A DNA stretch of 7,423 bases from an uncultured Clostridia bacterium (GTDB lineage Bacteria; Bacillota; Clostridia; Oscillospirales; CAG-382). The notes under the pieces were generated by a model. That model saw nothing but the letters and a program-made list of their open reading frames with translations, was not told the origin of the DNA and made no database searches. Positions 6,146 to 7,423 of the stretch are shown here, piece after piece. The stretch lies in NCBI GenBank assembly GCA_947305675.1, contig CAMZED010000070.1, forward strand, positions 1-7,423, written 5' to 3'. Position 1 is the first letter of the stretch, and each line of letters opens with the position of its first letter. The position numbers were made by a program, and so were the translations under genes.

Positions 6146-6367
6146 AAAGGTAAAAAATGGCCCTCGGCAGATCGCCCGTCAACTGTCGTGCATATTCTCG
6201 AAAACCGTCAGTACACCGGATGCGCCGTGAACTTTATGACGACGACCGTAAGCTGCAAAGTCCACAACAACGACAAGTACGACGGTCACCGCCACTTGAT
6301 GAGCATTCCCGATGAGAAGGAGATTCAGGCAATGATGGAGGAAATGAAGAACAACCCAAAACGCTGA
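6146..6367 (+). pseudogene. Large serine recombinase relic with an internal deletion
   Basis: In the frame directly following the ABC stop, the sequence reads VHILENRQYTGCAVNFMTTT (from 6188). This matches the ILENRQYTG...F region of the Recombinase domain of large serine recombinases (TnpX/Tn4451-type transposons and related integrases). In another frame just before it, about 6160-6186, GPRQIARQL matches the .P..IA..L helix that normally precedes this motif by some tens of residues. The two pieces are now nearly contiguous and out of frame, so an internal deletion has occurred. No start, resolvase catalytic domain or complete DNA-binding domain is present. After KVHNN the frame continues with a charged tail (YDGHRHLMSIPDEKEIQAMM and on to TGA 6365-6367) that I cannot assign to recombinases and that may come from a different gene. 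Confidence 0.65.
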
Positions 6368-6388
6368 AACTCGTATCATAAACGCAAA

Positions 6389-6437
6389 AAGAAGAACGGT
6401 GCAACCCCGTTCAAACGGGATTACACCGGTTCTTCTT
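6389..6437. terminator. Long bidirectional terminator-type hairpin between convergent genes
   Basis: The left arm (6389-6410, beginning AAGAAGAACGGTG) pairs with the right arm (6415-6437, ending CACCGGTTCTTCTT) around a TCAA loop, with one bulge and about two mismatched or wobble positions. The A-rich outer left arm (from about 6386) and T-rich outer right arm give a U-run to transcripts from either side. Position supports this role: it lies after the ABC operon and recombinase relic, and 46 bases from the stop of the convergent minus-strand gene. Confidence 0.8.
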
Positions 6438-6482
6438 AAAAAACATCCTTATAACGGTCCGGCAAGCGCCCGCCTTGCTTTG

Positions 6483-7423
6483 TTATTTTTTGATGTAAAT
6501 ACAGACCGCCTTTGAAGTTTTTGAATAGTCCTCCGGTATATCAAGCGGCTTTTCTTCGGAGTTCATTCCGTACCATAACATATATGTCAGAGGGAAGAAA
6601 CCATCGGTAAGCGTCCAATGAGCGAATTCCTCCATAAGGTCGGCGCGGACATACGGGAGAAGTGTGCGTTTTGTCGCTTCGGACACAAGCGAATAGTATT
6701 TGTCGCAAAAAGGACCAAACGCCTTTTTCAGAACTTCAAGCAAATCGCTTTGCTGATCATAGGTCATGACCGGCATTGAAAGATACAGCCCGCCGTCTTT
6801 TTCATGAAGATAATCGAGGCTTATAAGGTGCGCGGCAGTATCCTGCTCGTTTTCGGTGAGTTTTATAAACGGATCGTCGTAAATACGCGCAAAGAGGTCG
6901 GCGTTCGATTCGTTGATAATGCTGTCTCTGTCCGAAAAAGGTTCATATTCGAAAAGATTCGCGTGCTCCAGTATCTTATAACCGGACGTTTTGAAATAAT
7001 TGTGCAGGTTGCTCCAGCCAACCGAGTTGTTCTTCCCGCGATAAGCCGGTGATTCGTCGGGATATGTCACGGTTCCCGCGATTCTATATTCCTTCCCGTT
7101 GTTTTCCGGCACTTTTCCGCGCCATTCGGAGTTGCTTTTCGCTGACATATCAATCTGCATAGCCCACGCCGCGAAATAGTAAAGCAGCCACAAAAGCGTT
7201 CCGAACGGCATATCGTTTCCGTAGAATCCGACAGCGCGTATTTCTTTTTCGCAATTCCGCAGAATCTCGGTCGCCTCGCTTCCAAGCGTATCATAAATAT
7301 CCGAAGCGGCAGCGAGGTAATCGAGATACGCCTGCCTGGGATAAATCAGAAAATCGGTAAGGTATTTGCCTTTTGACGATTCCTTGATAAACTTGTTTTC
7401 AAGCAGATAACGCAGTTTTTCCT
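6483..7423 (-). CDS. Protein of unknown function, possibly winged-helix DNA-binding (5' partial)
   Basis: On the minus strand the frame is open from the right edge (first complete codon 7421-7419) to the stop at 6485-6483, giving 312 visible residues. An ATG at 7211 could start a 242-residue product, but the upstream 70 codons read as good protein with no stop, so the gene very probably begins outside the window. The visible N-terminal part (LRYLLENKFIKESSKGKYLT) resembles a winged-helix recognition helix and wing. A second segment (HLISLDYLHEKDGGLYL) has a similar helix-then-wing look. The middle is rich in aromatic and acidic residues (LLWLLYYFAAWAM; YDDPFIKL). No catalytic motif or signal peptide is seen. 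I do not recognise the family; a regulator is only a guess. It is convergent with the ABC operon and separated from it by the hairpin at 6389-6437. Confidence 0.75.
   Translation of the reverse strand, partial: EKLRYLLENKFIKESSKGKYLTDFLIYPRQAYLDYLAAASDIYDTLGSEATEILRNCEKEIRAVGFYGNDMPFGTLLWLLYYFAAWAMQIDMSAKSNSEWRGKVPENNGKEYRIAGTVTYPDESPAYRGKNNSVGWSNLHNYFKTSGYKILEHANLFEYEPFSDRDSIINESNADLFARIYDDPFIKLTENEQDTAAHLISLDYLHEKDGGLYLSMPVMTYDQQSDLLEVLKKAFGPFCDKYYSLVSEATKRTLLPYVRADLMEEFAHWTLTDGFFPLTYMLWYGMNSEEKPLDIPEDYSKTSKAVCIYIKK

Noticed and set aside
6483..7211. ATG 7211 as the true start of the minus-strand gene
   Set aside because: The frame stays open with protein-like sequence to the window edge, so the gene most likely starts outside the window.
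1..7423. CRISPR array, tRNA, rRNA or complete insertion sequence
   Set aside because: No spaced direct repeats, tRNA-like cloverleaf, rRNA segment or intact transposase with terminal inverted repeats was seen on either strand by eye.

Overview
The window looks like chromosomal DNA of a gut-type anaerobic Firmicute (Clostridia, Oscillospiraceae or Christensenellales-like). The evidence is a moderately GC-rich coding block with strong Shine-Dalgarno sites, a consensus sigma-A promoter, and proteins resembling families common in those bacteria. The order is inferred from style, not from a marker gene.

Layout. Positions 1-146 hold the very AT-rich (about 21% GC by hand count) 3' end of an unrecognised gene, followed by a small terminator-like hairpin. 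A near-perfect promoter at 291-319, with a palindromic operator (GTTAG-N6-CTAAC) just downstream of it, starts a plus-strand gene block that runs to 6145. In order it contains: a short ORF matching only the C-terminal part of L-2-amino-thiazoline-4-carboxylate hydrolase-like proteins (371-577); an LCM/PPM1-type SAM methyltransferase (590-1435); a second class I SAM methyltransferase (1438-2061); a scar region (2062-2603); and a tightly coupled pair of fused membrane-ATPase ABC transporter half-proteins (2600-4402 and 4403-6145), which probably form a heterodimer. The scar region contains a second copy of the operator, a fragment of a MacB/LolD-type ABC ATPase, and, in another frame, the 3' end of an isoprenylcysteine/phospholipid methyltransferase-like membrane protein.

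After the ABC pair lies a decayed piece of a large serine recombinase (6146-6367). A long bidirectional terminator-type hairpin (6389-6437) then separates it from a convergent minus-strand gene of unknown function, which runs off the right edge (6483-7423).

Working model (inference). The shared operator resembles DtxR/IdeR-type metal-regulator boxes. The ABC pair resembles the IrtAB/YbtPQ group, whose members are built like exporters but import ferric siderophores. Two or three methyltransferases sit in the same block. Together these suggest a metal-responsive small-molecule modification and transport locus. No biosynthetic enzyme for a metallophore is visible, and the substrate is unknown. 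The most unusual aspect is that one locus carries four apparent deletion scars or relics between intact genes. This could be genuine reductive evolution or recombinase-mediated rearrangement, or it could be an assembly chimera.
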